A stretch of 64,000 nt of DNA from Verrucomicrobia bacterium LW23 (GCA_003054695.1 QAZA01000010.1:1-64000); one strand, 5' to 3'. Numbered from the stretch's first letter, positions 50,201 to 58,173 are shown. A program made the numbers and translations. Notes: generated from the sequence alone by a model not told the origin.

Positions 50201-51030
50201 CGATCCACGATCTTACCCCGCAGGAACAGGACTGGCTGGTGCGCGCCGCGCAGACGGGGCTGCGCTCCGTGGGCCACCGCCTGGGCAGCACTGGGCTGTA
50301 CAGCGACGGCGTGGACGGGGACATTGGCCGTCGCACCATTGCCGCGCTGCGGGATTATGGGCACACCTTTTTCCCTGTCAAAAACACGGGACTACTGTCG
50401 CCGGCCGCGCGCGATCTCATCATTGAGTTTGAGACAGGCGGGCAGAAGTACTACGAGGCGAAGCTCGACCGGGCCACGGTGCCAGGCGTAGAGAGCGGCG
50501 CGACGATCGGCTGCGGTTATGATCTGGGCTACTACACCCCGGATGAAATTCGCGCGGCGTGGGAACCGGTGCTGCCCAAGGCAGTGGTGAATCTGCTGGT
50601 GCTGGGCTCAGGCCTGCGGCGGACCGGTGCCCAGCGGTTTGTCGCCGACTACGGCGCCGCGATCGGCGACATCCCCTGGGTTGCTGCGATGGCTGTGTTT
50701 GACAATGTGACCACGCCGGAGGAGCTCCGCCTGACGAAAGCCGCTTTCCCAGGCGCCGAGGCACTGCCGCCCGACGCGTTCGGCGTGCTGGTCAGCATCG
50801 TGTACAACCGCGGTGACCAGATGGACGAGAAGCCCGGCCAGACGCGCCGCCGTGAGATGCGCAACATCCGCGAGCTGGTGCGCATCGGCAGTCGCGACGC
50901 CATCGCCGATATCCCCACACAGATCCGTGCGATGAAGCGGCTGTGGGACGGGAACGGGGAGGAGCGGGTGGAGGGGTTGCTGCGACGGAGAGAGGCTGAG
51001 GCGGTGCTTTTTGAGAGGGCAATCCAATGA
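50197..51030 (+). CDS. Endolysin with peptidoglycan-binding domain
   Basis: A 277-residue lytic enzyme. Residues about 8-55 form a peptidoglycan-binding-like domain (LYSDGVDGDIGRRTIAALRD). The rest (about 66-277) is a lysozyme/pesticin-like domain: IIEFETGGQKYY with Glu77/Glu79, GATIGCGYDLGYY and GVLVSIVYNRGDQM, as in T4-lysozyme-fold muramidases. No signal peptide, so a holin would be needed for export, consistent with the candidate at 48994. Central to the lysis cassette. Confidence 0.85.
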   Translation: MTIHDLTPQEQDWLVRAAQTGLRSVGHRLGSTGLYSDGVDGDIGRRTIAALRDYGHTFFPVKNTGLLSPAARDLIIEFETGGQKYYEAKLDRATVPGVESGATIGCGYDLGYYTPDEIRAAWEPVLPKAVVNLLVLGSGLRRTGAQRFVADYGAAIGDIPWVAAMAVFDNVTTPEELRLTKAAFPGAEALPPDAFGVLVSIVYNRGDQMDEKPGQTRRREMRNIRELVRIGSRDAIADIPTQIRAMKRLWDGNGEERVEGLLRRREAEAVLFERAIQ

Positions 51031-51365
51031 CGAAATTCACTGTGAGCCCTTGGACGGACCGTGGACGGCTCCTTGGAGTTGAGTTGTCCGCCGAAGAACA
51101 GGACATCTCAATCAAGATCTCGGCTGAATTGCGCCTGCGTCGGTTGGAGGTGGCAGGCTGTTCCATGACCCAGGAGCAGATTCTGACGGTTCTGCGCGAT
51201 GCTTTTCCCGCTGCTCAGCAGGCCCTTCAGGATATGGACCGGATTACAAAGGAGGAGCGAATCCGTCGCTTGAGGGAGATCATCCAGGATTCCGAGGATC
51301 GTATCCAGGCGGATTCAGCCTGCCTCGCCCGCAACAAAGCCGCTCTGGAGGAGGAATTGAAGTGA
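51027..51365 (+). CDS. Coiled-coil protein downstream of the endolysin
   Basis: A 112-residue protein (MTKFTVSPWTDRGRLLGVEL). The N-terminal part is mixed; the C-terminus is a long coiled coil (ITKEERIRRLREIIQDSEDR, IQADSACLARNKAALEEELK). Coupled to both neighbours by ATGA-type overlaps. Unknown function; may be part of lysis or a gp25-like packaging accessory. Confidence 0.52.
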   Translation: MTKFTVSPWTDRGRLLGVELSAEEQDISIKISAELRLRRLEVAGCSMTQEQILTVLRDAFPAAQQALQDMDRITKEERIRRLREIIQDSEDRIQADSACLARNKAALEEELK

Positions 51366-51541
51366 AAACCGCCATTTTTTTCGCGGTCACCGCCGCGTCC
51401 TTTTCCCTGTTCGTCCACGCCGTTTTCGCTCGGAATCGCGCTGAGCGCGAGCGTGTGAAGGATCTCGCCGCTCCACGGGTAGCCCGGTCGAACATGTTAC
51501 GGAGAGCCGCGATTGCTATCCGGCATTTGAAGGACGTTTAG
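51362..51541 (+). CDS. Small basic membrane protein (59 aa)
   Basis: Read by eye with GTG start at 51362: MKTAIFFAVTAASFSLFVHA, then VFARNRAERERVKDLAAPRV and a basic tail. The hydrophobic start is a signal peptide or anchor. Overlaps the coiled-coil gene; the gp27-like gene follows two bases later. Confidence 0.5.
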   Translation: MKTAIFFAVTAASFSLFVHAVFARNRAERERVKDLAAPRVARSNMLRRAAIAIRHLKDV

Positions 51542-51543
51542 TC

Positions 51544-52251
51544 ATGCCCACACCCACCCCCGAACCCGCCCGAGTCGGCAAGATTGCGCGCCTGCCTGTT
51601 GCCATCCGCAATGAGGTGTGCCGCCGCATTTACGACGGACAGCCGGGGCCGAAGATTATCGCGTGGCTGCACACTCAGGAGGATGTGTTGCGGGTGCTGG
51701 ATGAGCAGTTTCACGAAGAGCCGATCTCCCCGCAAAACCTCAGCGAGTGGCGCCAGGGCGGCTATCAGAACTGGCTCAGCCGCCGCGAGCGCATTGCGGA
51801 CACGAAGGATCTGGCCGAGTTCGCCCTCAAGCTGGGCGAGGCGGCGGGCGGCTCCATCATGGACGGCACCGCGGCGATTGCCGGCGGGCGCATCATGGGC
51901 GTGTTGGAAAAGGTGGATGATGAGAATTTCCCCAAGCTCATCGCCGGCATTGCGTCGCTGCGTTCTCTGGAACTGGAGGCGCGCCGCCAGAAATCCCACG
52001 AAGCCTTTACGCGCGAGCGCCTGGATCTGAAGGCGCGCGAGGTGGCCGCGACGGAGCTGCGCGTGCAGCTGCTCACCTGCGAAAAATTCCTGCAGTGGTA
52101 CAGCGACAAGCGCGCCCTGGAGGCCGCCAGCCGCCCGACAAAGGACGGCCGCGTGCAGGCGCTGATGGCCCTGATGTTCGGCGCAAAGCCGGCGGCCCCC
52201 GCCGATGATGCTGCGCCTGAGGAAGGAGGGACCGATGCCGCGGGCACGTAA
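51544..52251 (+). CDS. Terminase small subunit-like protein (Mu gp27/DUF3486-like)
   Basis: A 235-residue protein: VGKIARLPVAIRNEVCRRIY, ISPQNLSEWRQGGYQNWLSR (helix-turn-helix typical of small terminases), DLAEFALKLGEAAGGSIMDG and a Pro/Asp/Ala tail. The family and position before the large subunit fit Mu gp27. DNA-recognition and packaging-initiation role. Confidence 0.88.
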   Translation: MPTPTPEPARVGKIARLPVAIRNEVCRRIYDGQPGPKIIAWLHTQEDVLRVLDEQFHEEPISPQNLSEWRQGGYQNWLSRRERIADTKDLAEFALKLGEAAGGSIMDGTAAIAGGRIMGVLEKVDDENFPKLIAGIASLRSLELEARRQKSHEAFTRERLDLKAREVAATELRVQLLTCEKFLQWYSDKRALEAASRPTKDGRVQALMALMFGAKPAAPADDAAPEEGGTDAAGT

Positions 52252-53866
52252 ATCCGCCGCCGCGCCCGCCCCGGCCGGCCTCATTAAAATGCGCCCCTAC
52301 CAGGAGGAGGCGTTTTGGGCGGAGTACGGGCTGCAGCTGTGGCTGTGGGCGCGCCAGCGCGGCAAGAGCCGGACGATGGCGGCGAAGGCCATGCACTGGA
52401 TGGGCCTCAATCCCGGTTGCCTGGTCACCTACGCCAGCGCCAGTTTGCTGCTGGGCACGGAGTTGGCGGAGAAGGAGGCGGCCCTCTTCTACTCCACGCT
52501 GGATGAGATGCGCAAGCAGGCGGAAAGCCTGGGCATGCTGCTGCGGCTGCACGCCGCAGACCGCGAGGCGGCGATCGACGATATCAACGTGGACGATTTC
52601 AAAGATCTGTTCACCCGGCAAAAGCTGCAGACGCGCCTGTACCACAGCCCCTCCATCTACTCGCGCACGCAGGTCATCGCCCCCAACATCGCCACGGCGC
52701 GCGGCTGGAGCGGCTTTGTGCTGCTGGATGAGATCTGGTTTATTGAGGACTTCCGCGGGCTGTGGGAAGCGGTGGAACCGATCATTAGCTCGAGCCCCCT
52801 CTTTCAGGTGCGCATGTGCACGACTATTGGGCGTGACGACTCGCACTTTGCGTACGAGATGGCTGCGCCGCCCGAGGGCACCACGTTTGAGGTGAACCCG
52901 CGCGGCAACTGGTATCGCAGCCAGGCGGGGATCCGCGTGCACCGGGTGGACGTGTACGACGCGGAAGCGTGCGGCGTGAAGACGTACGACATGGACAGCC
53001 GCAAGGAGATCACCGCCGCCGAGGCTAAAGCGAAGGCCATGGACCGCGACGCCTACGCGCGCAATTTTGAGCTGATCATGCGCGCCGGCGGCATTAACGC
53101 GCTGGACCGCGCCGCGCTGCGCCACGCGATGGAAGCCGGTGCGTCGGAGTGCTTTGCGATCGATCGGGAAGACTTGCCCGCCGACTGGATGGCGCGCGCG
53201 AAGGTCGGCGACGGGCCGATCGCCCTGGGCTACGACGTGGCTACCACGGAAAACAAGACGAGCAACCCCAGCGCGCTGACCGTGGGAGAGAAGGTGGGCC
53301 ACCGCATGGTGGCCCGTTTCACGATGCGCTGGAAAAGCGCGGATCCCGACGACTGCATTGAGCTGCTGAAGCAGGTGGTGACGGAGATGTACCACGCCGG
53401 CAAGAAGCTGCGCCGCCTGTGCGTGGATGGCTCGAACGAGCGTTTCCACGCGGTGAACGTGAAGCGCGCGCTAATCCCGTGGATCATCGTGGAGATCGTG
53501 GTCTCCAGCACCAAGACGACCTACAAAGCCGAGGAAATGGACATGAAGACGTACCTCGGCAACCTCTTCTCCAACGCCGTGCAGGATGGGGAAGTGCTTC
53601 TGGCTCAGCACGAATGGCTCCGCAAGGACATGCTGCTGGTGAAGAAGGAGAAGGGCCGCTTCGTGACGGAGACGGACACCAGCGGCAACCACGGCGACAC
53701 TTTTGACTCGAGCAAACTCGCGCTCTACGGGCTGCGCCACGGCAGCGGCCCGGTGGAGGCGACAGGTGTGCAGGTGGGGCGGATGGAGATGAAGGCCCCG
53801 CGTGCAGGGATTCGTAACCCGTACGCGCCGGAGAATCTGCCGGCGCAAGAATGGAGGGCGGCATGA
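52235..53866 (+). CDS. Terminase large subunit (Mu gp28-like)
   Basis: A 543-residue packaging motor starting at ATG 52235 behind GGAAGGAGGG. Motifs: LKMRPYQEEAFW-like adenine-binding region, ARQRGKSRTMAAKAM (Walker A-like, QRGKS), FVLLDEIWFI (Walker B with Glu) and a C-terminal nuclease domain with LGYDVATTENKTSNPSALTV, LCVDGSNERFHA and GRFVTETDTSGNHGDTFDS. Length and order fit Mu gp28 terminase. The Walker A loop lacks the classical GxxxxGK spacing, common in terminases. Confidence 0.92.
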   Translation: MPRARKSAAAPAPAGLIKMRPYQEEAFWAEYGLQLWLWARQRGKSRTMAAKAMHWMGLNPGCLVTYASASLLLGTELAEKEAALFYSTLDEMRKQAESLGMLLRLHAADREAAIDDINVDDFKDLFTRQKLQTRLYHSPSIYSRTQVIAPNIATARGWSGFVLLDEIWFIEDFRGLWEAVEPIISSSPLFQVRMCTTIGRDDSHFAYEMAAPPEGTTFEVNPRGNWYRSQAGIRVHRVDVYDAEACGVKTYDMDSRKEITAAEAKAKAMDRDAYARNFELIMRAGGINALDRAALRHAMEAGASECFAIDREDLPADWMARAKVGDGPIALGYDVATTENKTSNPSALTVGEKVGHRMVARFTMRWKSADPDDCIELLKQVVTEMYHAGKKLRRLCVDGSNERFHAVNVKRALIPWIIVEIVVSSTKTTYKAEEMDMKTYLGNLFSNAVQDGEVLLAQHEWLRKDMLLVKKEKGRFVTETDTSGNHGDTFDSSKLALYGLRHGSGPVEATGVQVGRMEMKAPRAGIRNPYAPENLPAQEWRAA

Positions 53867-54591
53867 TCGTGATGCCAGCAAACTCTACCGGGTGGTTTTG
53901 GCATTGCCTTGCGCGCGAAACGTCTCGAATAGGGCACCTGTACTCCCCAGGTGCACAGCGAGGCCCTTGGCCATGGATTCCCTACGCTCTGGATAACGGA
54001 GTTTTCGCGTGTTGGAACCCCGTCGACAATTCTTTTGATGAGCAACGCTGGAAGGTTATTGAACCTCAGTGGAGAGAATTACTGGCTTGGGCGTCGGGAA
54101 ACTGGCAACAGAAACCTCTATGGGCGATTGTGCCTGACAGACCAGGGTGCCGATATGGTACCCTGCAACGGTGGCCTATCTATGCACCGTTGGTCCAGGG
54201 GTTGGAAATCCCCTTAGCTATCGCTGTGCAGAACGGGATGACGGCAGACGATATCCGGTCTCTAAAGCCGCTCCCCGATGTTATAGCCATCGGCGGGACA
54301 ACAAAGTGGAAGTGGGAGACGCTTCACCATTGGACACAGCATTTCCCTCGCGTACATGTTTTGCGCTGCAATAGCCCTGAAAAGCTCCAGCTGTTGGAGT
54401 CGCTTGGCGTTGAATCATGCGACGGGACAGGATGGCAGAGAGGTGACTTACGACAAACCTCTGGGCTAGAGGAGTGGGCCAGGTTGAATCCCACCCCGAT
54501 AGCTAGCCCTCTTTGGACATCCATTCGACTACAGACAGACGACTTATTTGTTGCTGCGGCTCGTAGTCGCATAAAGGAGGAGGAAATATGA
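53863..54591 (+). CDS. DpdA/TGT-like 7-deazaguanine transglycosylase
   Basis: A 242-residue protein resembling the phage tRNA-guanine transglycosylase-like (DpdA) superfamily. In order: YALDNGVFACW (Asp44), LWAIVPDRPG (Asp92), LAIAVQNGM (Gln123), VIAIGGTTKWKWET (GGT at 144-146), VHVLRCNSPEKL (His165, Arg168) and ESCDGTGWQRGD (Asp187, candidate nucleophile). Such enzymes swap guanine for a 7-deazaguanine in DNA (DpdA) or tRNA. No preQ0-making genes lie nearby, so host precursor would be needed. AT-richer than the packaging genes around it; coupled to terminase and portal by ATGA. Motif-based assignment. Confidence 0.72.
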   Translation: MIVMPANSTGWFWHCLARETSRIGHLYSPGAQRGPWPWIPYALDNGVFACWNPVDNSFDEQRWKVIEPQWRELLAWASGNWQQKPLWAIVPDRPGCRYGTLQRWPIYAPLVQGLEIPLAIAVQNGMTADDIRSLKPLPDVIAIGGTTKWKWETLHHWTQHFPRVHVLRCNSPEKLQLLESLGVESCDGTGWQRGDLRQTSGLEEWARLNPTPIASPLWTSIRLQTDDLFVAAARSRIKEEEI

Positions 54592-56276
54592 ACCTAGTAC
54601 AATGGGCCAAGGATCTGATGACGAGCCTGATTCCCGTGCAGCGGAAGACAATCTTCCGCACCATGTACGAGACGGGAACCACGCTGCCGAGCATGACGGT
54701 GGACCGCCTGCAGTCTATCCTGCGGGCGGCGGAGAACGGCGATGTGCGCCCGCTTTTCGCTTGCTACCGGGATATCATCTCCAGCCATTCCCACCTGCAG
54801 ACGGAGTTTACCAAACGCAAGCTGGCCGTGCTGGGGACGCCCCTCGCGGTGGAGCCGGGCAACGATCCGGCCACGCCGGCGGATGAGCAGGCCGCGAAAG
54901 CGGTGGCCGCCATGCAGAAGGGTTGCAAGGGATGGCTGCGCGCTGTGTCGCACCTGCTGGACTCCGCGCTTTACCCCGTCTCCGTGGTGGAGAAGATTTA
55001 CGAGCCGGTGCCCGGCGGCGGCTACCGGCTGCGGGAGCTGATTCCCGTTCCGTACGAGCTGCTGGATTACTCCCAGTGCGTCGGCGAGTTGCGGATCCGC
55101 GACACCAACCCCGAGACGGGCGAGCCGCTGAGCACGGTGCACGTGCCCGATCCCAACCGCTACATTGTGCACCGCGGCCACCTGCTCTCCACGCCGGATC
55201 ACTGGGGCGGCCCGCTGCGCTCCCTGCTGTTCTGGTGGTTATTCGCCACCCAGGGGCGCGAGTGGTGGATCCAGTTTCTGGACCGCTTCGGCACCCCCTT
55301 CCTGGTGGGCAAGTACGACTCGAACGACGACGCCAGCCGCACCCTGCTGATGCGCGCGCTGTCCGTCGCCACCCGGCTCGGCGGCCTTGTCATCTCCCGC
55401 GATACGGAGGTGGAGCTGAAGGAACGCACCAGCTCCAGCCAGGGCGGCGACGCCTTTCAGGCTTTCCACGAGGTGGCGTGCCGCGAGATGAGCAAGCTCA
55501 TCGTGGGGCAGACGCTGAGCGCCGACGCCCAGGCCACCGGCATGGGCTCAGGCGTGGCGGACGCCCAGGAGCAAGTGCGCGAAGACATCCGCCAGCTCGA
55601 TGCCACTCTGCTGAGCGAGACATTCAAGGAGCAGCTGACCGCCCAGTTCTGCGCGATCAATGGCCTCGCTGGGATACTGCCTGACATGCTGTGGGCGCCG
55701 GACTCGACGCGGCAATCGCTGGCCCTCTCCACACTGCTGAAGCAGCTGAAGGAGAGCAGCATGGAGCCGACAGACGACGCCATCCCCGTGCTGGCCAAGC
55801 GCTTCGGCTTCGGCATCCGTCGCATTGCGGCGCCGTCCGCGCCCAGCCTCCCTGGATTGCCCGGCCTGCCAGCACCGGGTACCCTGCCTGCGGGGGGAGG
55901 CGCGCCGCTGGCGCTGCCCGGCATCCAGGACGCCGCCAAGGCCCTGCGCATGGACGGCCACAACGTCACGTTGCCCCTGCCCATGCTCATCGCGTTGGCG
56001 TCCCGCGGCGCCGAAGATCGCCACGAGCAAAACCTCGCCGCCAACGACGCGATCATCAACGCCACCGCCCCCGACCTCGCGCGGGCCTTCCGCGGAACCC
56101 TCGCGCCCATCCGGCGGATCATCCTCGACAGCACCAGCCCCGAAGACTGCGAAGCCAAACTCGCCGCCTTCGCCGCCAACCTCAACGCCGCCCCCACCGC
56201 CAAAGTGGTTCTGGAAGCCCTATCCGCCGCCGCCCGCAACGGCGTCATCGTCGACATCCCCCCGCCCTCCACGTGA
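54588..56276 (+). CDS. Portal protein (Mu gp29/DUF935-like)
   Basis: A 562-residue portal. IISSHSHLQTEFTKRKLAVL, LIPVPYELLDYSQCVGELRI, PNRYIVHRGHLLSTPDHWGG, FWWLFATQGREWWIQFLDRF (given in parts) and SADAQATGMGSGVADAQEQV are typical of Mu gp29. The C-terminus is long, Ala/Pro-rich and helical. Position immediately after terminase fits. It is the last gene before the right prophage end; the MuF gene normally next to portal is on the other arm at 32583. Confidence 0.92.
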   Translation: MNLVQWAKDLMTSLIPVQRKTIFRTMYETGTTLPSMTVDRLQSILRAAENGDVRPLFACYRDIISSHSHLQTEFTKRKLAVLGTPLAVEPGNDPATPADEQAAKAVAAMQKGCKGWLRAVSHLLDSALYPVSVVEKIYEPVPGGGYRLRELIPVPYELLDYSQCVGELRIRDTNPETGEPLSTVHVPDPNRYIVHRGHLLSTPDHWGGPLRSLLFWWLFATQGREWWIQFLDRFGTPFLVGKYDSNDDASRTLLMRALSVATRLGGLVISRDTEVELKERTSSSQGGDAFQAFHEVACREMSKLIVGQTLSADAQATGMGSGVADAQEQVREDIRQLDATLLSETFKEQLTAQFCAINGLAGILPDMLWAPDSTRQSLALSTLLKQLKESSMEPTDDAIPVLAKRFGFGIRRIAAPSAPSLPGLPGLPAPGTLPAGGGAPLALPGIQDAAKALRMDGHNVTLPLPMLIALASRGAEDRHEQNLAANDAIINATAPDLARAFRGTLAPIRRIILDSTSPEDCEAKLAAFAANLNAAPTAKVVLEALSAAARNGVIVDIPPPST

Positions 56277-56440
56277 CCCTTTTCTGTTCACGCCCCTTAC
56301 CCTTTTCATTTATTTTGGGCACGCCGTGTGTGCCACTTTGACACTAAATAATGAAATGCTAGGCTCTGGTGCGTAAGTCGTTGATGTCGCAGGACATCAA
56401 ACCAAATCGCACCAGATCAACCCTTTTCATTTATTTTGGG
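56276..56440 (-). repeat. Right-end transposase-binding repeat array
   Basis: Two exact inverted copies of the left-end 21-bp element at 56299-56319 and 56420-56440, plus a degenerate copy at about 56276-56290 (GACCCTTTTCTGTTC). The outermost copies at both ends lie 7-8 bases from the CAATC duplications. The 121-base spacing between the two perfect copies differs from 23 at the left end, so the ends are asymmetric, as in Mu. Confidence 0.85.
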
Positions 56441-56448
56441 TGGTCGTG

Positions 56449-56453
56449 CAATC
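56449..56453. repeat. Candidate target-site duplication, right copy (CAATC)
   Basis: Exact copy of the CAATC at 16587-16591, directly outside the right end. See the left copy for the uncertainty of one base. Confidence 0.6.
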
Positions 56454-56460
56454 CTTATCC

Positions 56461-56510
56461 CTATTCCCCCTTTCGTCCCCTCCGCAAGTTTCGTGTGCTT
56501 CGTGGTTAAA
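56461..56510 (-). repeat. TTTAACCACGAA repeat, right copy
   Basis: Inverse complement reads TTTAACCACGAAGCACACGA...GGAGGGGACGAAAG, matching 16145-16200. The two copies flank the prophage in inverted orientation and would have formed a palindromic intergenic element before insertion. Confidence 0.8.
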
Positions 56511-56567
56511 TAATCCCCTCCTCCCCCGGCGTTCCCCTCGCGGCTGCAATTTCAACGAATGCTGCGC

Positions 56568-56595
56568 TTGCGTTGCTGTATGCTTTAAGTATACT
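56568..56595 (+). promoter_or_regulatory. Sigma70-type promoter for the GntR regulator
   Basis: TTGCGT (56568-56573), a 16-base spacer and TATACT (56590-56595). The ATG is 56 bases further; the C13 tract lies in the predicted 5' leader. Confidence 0.6.
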
Positions 56596-56633
56596 CCCGC
56601 GTCTCGGCAAGCACGCAAGCTTTGCCTTTCTCT

Positions 56634-56646
56634 CCCCCCCCCCCCC
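56634..56646 (+). repeat. C13 homopolymer before the GntR start
   Basis: Thirteen consecutive C residues end five bases before the ATG at 56652, in the expected untranslated leader. Such tracts often change length by slippage. It also lies in place of a Shine-Dalgarno, so length changes could alter translation. Confidence 0.85.
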
Positions 56647-56651
56647 TTTCC

Positions 56652-57794
56652 ATGGCCCGCAAGCAAATCCCGCGCGAGCTCCCCGCCCCGGAGCAGGTGT
56701 TTCGCGAGTTCACCGGCTTTCCGCAGGACGCCAGCAAGCAGTTTGTGCTGCTGACGGAGCTGCGCAAAGCCGCCAAAAAACTCAAAAAGCGCCAGCCCAT
56801 CCCCTTCTACAGCATGCGCGAGATCGCCGACCACTTCGGCACCCCGCTGCGCACCGTCGCCCTGGCCTACGAGACGCTGGAGCGCGAAGGCATCCTCAAC
56901 TGCATCCGCAGCAGCCACACCATGCTGGTGGGCAAAACGCAGGCCCCGCGCTCCCCCGTGCGGGCCGTGGTGGGCATCCCCATCTGGCTGCACTCCCTCG
57001 TCGTCTCCCCCTACGCCCGCACGCTGCACATGAGCTTTGAGGAGCTGCTGCGCGAAAACGGCTTTGTGGCGGACATGGTCTTCTTTAACGAGAACGAGGC
57101 CATCGAGCCCGGCTTTGCCCAGCGCCTGCTGCACCACAACCTGGACATGGCCATCTGGCACACCCCGCACCCCCTGGGCCTCAACGTCCTCCTCAGCCTT
57201 AAAGACAGCGGCGTGCAGCAGGTGGCCATTCAGCACACCGACAGCCCCACCTCCATCCCCGTCCCCACCTACTGGATGGACTGGGTCTCCGCCTACTACC
57301 GCCTGGCCAAAAACTGGCAGGACAGCGGCATCGAACGCGTCATCGTGCCCGATCCCGTCTACCTGCCCAGCAAACGCGCCCTCAAAAACTTCATCAACGT
57401 GCTGACCCAGCACAAGCTGGAGGTGGAGATGGCCGAATGCAGCGCGCACAGCATCATGGAAAAAGCCGCGTTCACCCGCCGCAAAGTCCCCACCGCCGTC
57501 GCGTTTGTGGACCAGCAAGGCGCCGACTCCATCTGCAGCGAGGACCCGGTGCTCATCGAGGAAATCATCCGCCTGGCCGCACGGGTGGGCTTCTGCCGCG
57601 GCCCCATCCGCCTCCCCTACTTCAACCACCGCCCCGCCAGCGTCGATGTCGTCGGCTTCCGCGCCCGCGAAGTAGCCGAGCGGGTGGTAACGGACCTGGT
57701 GCGCGGGATAGACGCAGGGAACGGGAATATCCATACCTTCTACGCAAATTACGACCCGCAAGTAAGCTTTAACCGGCAGACGGAGACGTTGTAG
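56652..57794 (+). CDS. GntR-family regulator with LacI/periplasmic-binding-like sensor
   Basis: A 380-residue transcription factor. The N-terminal GntR winged helix includes YSMREIADHFGTPLRTVALA and YETLEREGIL (about 52-85). The C-terminal sensor (about 105-380) has a periplasmic-binding-protein-like pattern with VVGIPIWLHSLVVSPYART and ATPTSIPVPTYWMDWVSAYY-like segments, as in GntR/LacI regulators of sugar loci. Start at 56652 (MARKQIPRELPAPEQVFREF). It is the first gene right of the prophage. It probably controls the nearby oxidoreductase/lyase genes or the isomerase at the other side. Confidence 0.88.
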   Translation: MARKQIPRELPAPEQVFREFTGFPQDASKQFVLLTELRKAAKKLKKRQPIPFYSMREIADHFGTPLRTVALAYETLEREGILNCIRSSHTMLVGKTQAPRSPVRAVVGIPIWLHSLVVSPYARTLHMSFEELLRENGFVADMVFFNENEAIEPGFAQRLLHHNLDMAIWHTPHPLGLNVLLSLKDSGVQQVAIQHTDSPTSIPVPTYWMDWVSAYYRLAKNWQDSGIERVIVPDPVYLPSKRALKNFINVLTQHKLEVEMAECSAHSIMEKAAFTRRKVPTAVAFVDQQGADSICSEDPVLIEEIIRLAARVGFCRGPIRLPYFNHRPASVDVVGFRAREVAERVVTDLVRGIDAGNGNIHTFYANYDPQVSFNRQTETL

Positions 57795-57851
57795 TGTACG
57801 TCTGTAAAGATTCAGTAAAATCCGACATGCCAGAACAAGGTATTCGGGGCG

Positions 57852-57922
57852 AACTGCTTCGAGCAGTTTGATACTGCTATAATGTTGGGAGTGGAGGAAC
57901 GGGAACGGCTGTTCCTCCACTC
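57852..57922. terminator. Tandem hairpins between converging genes
   Basis: AACTGCT-TCG-AGCAGTT (57852-57868) and GAGTGGAGGAAC (57889-57900) with exact inverse GTTCCTCCACTC (57911-57922). They lie between the GntR gene stop (rightward) and the DUF2188 gene stop (leftward), so they are likely shared terminators. T-rich tails are weak. Confidence 0.6.
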
Positions 57923-57926
57923 AGTG

Positions 57927-58148
57927 CTACCCTTCGGGGGGGAAGGGATCGTTGCCATAACTATTTCGCTCACGGATACGTCCATCAGTGCGGTGAATGA
58001 ATACTTCAGTTTCCTGATGTTTTGCGATTTCCGTAGCGGCTTCGATTGCCTCGCGTTGCGTATCGTGGACTGAGGTGACTCTTTGTGTTCCTTCACCTCG
58101 TACGGCCCATTGATCGCCATGCGGGACGACGTGCTGATTTCGGCTCAT
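57927..58148 (-). CDS. DUF2188-family small protein
   Basis: A 73-residue protein: MSRNQHVVPHGDQWAVRGEG, DTQREAIEAATEIAKHQETE and ending RNSYGNDPFPPEG, the DUF2188 pattern (V.P...W.V...A..A...A...A......E..iH..dG.I.ernsyGnDp.P). Function of the family is unknown. A textbook Shine-Dalgarno AAAGGAGG precedes the ATG, unlike most genes here, and there is a strong promoter at 58174-58202. The region is AT-rich relative to the surrounding DNA, suggesting acquisition. Confidence 0.85.
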   Translation of the reverse strand: MSRNQHVVPHGDQWAVRGEGTQRVTSVHDTQREAIEAATEIAKHQETEVFIHRTDGRIRERNSYGNDPFPPEG

Positions 58149-58173
58149 TACTTTTTCCTCCTTTCGGGTCTAC

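Larger units (their letters stand above)
16592..56448. mobile_element. Mu-like transposable siphophage prophage, about 39.9 kb, apparently complete
   Basis: Inverted terminal arrays of a 21-bp element and a flanking CAATC pair bound the element. Inside are MuA-like transposase, MuB-like ATPase, repressor and Cro-like genes, gp27/gp28/gp29-like packaging genes, MuF, Mu I-like protease/scaffold, gpT-like capsid, gp36/gp37-like joining proteins, tail tube, frameshifted chaperone, tape measure, fibre, and endolysin with holin. No sheath or contractile baseplate gene was found, so a long flexible tail is inferred. Genes run outward from a divergent control region at 44389-44484. No obvious inactivating frameshift or stop was seen, so the prophage may be functional. 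Confidence 0.9.

Noticed and set aside
16599-56440. TG...CA terminal dinucleotides at the prophage ends
   Set aside because: No symmetric TG/CA pair was found compatible with the repeats; the CAATC duplication was used to set the ends instead.
16592-56448. A contractile (Mu-like myovirus) tail
   Set aside because: No sheath, gpD/gpV/W baseplate or lysozyme-spike gene was found between tube and fibre; the tape measure with frameshifted chaperone and short tip genes fits a siphovirus tail.
57812-58120. A 102-codon minus-strand frame over the DUF2188 gene
   Set aside because: The alternative frame at 57927-58148 has a family match, a consensus Shine-Dalgarno and promoter; this one has none.
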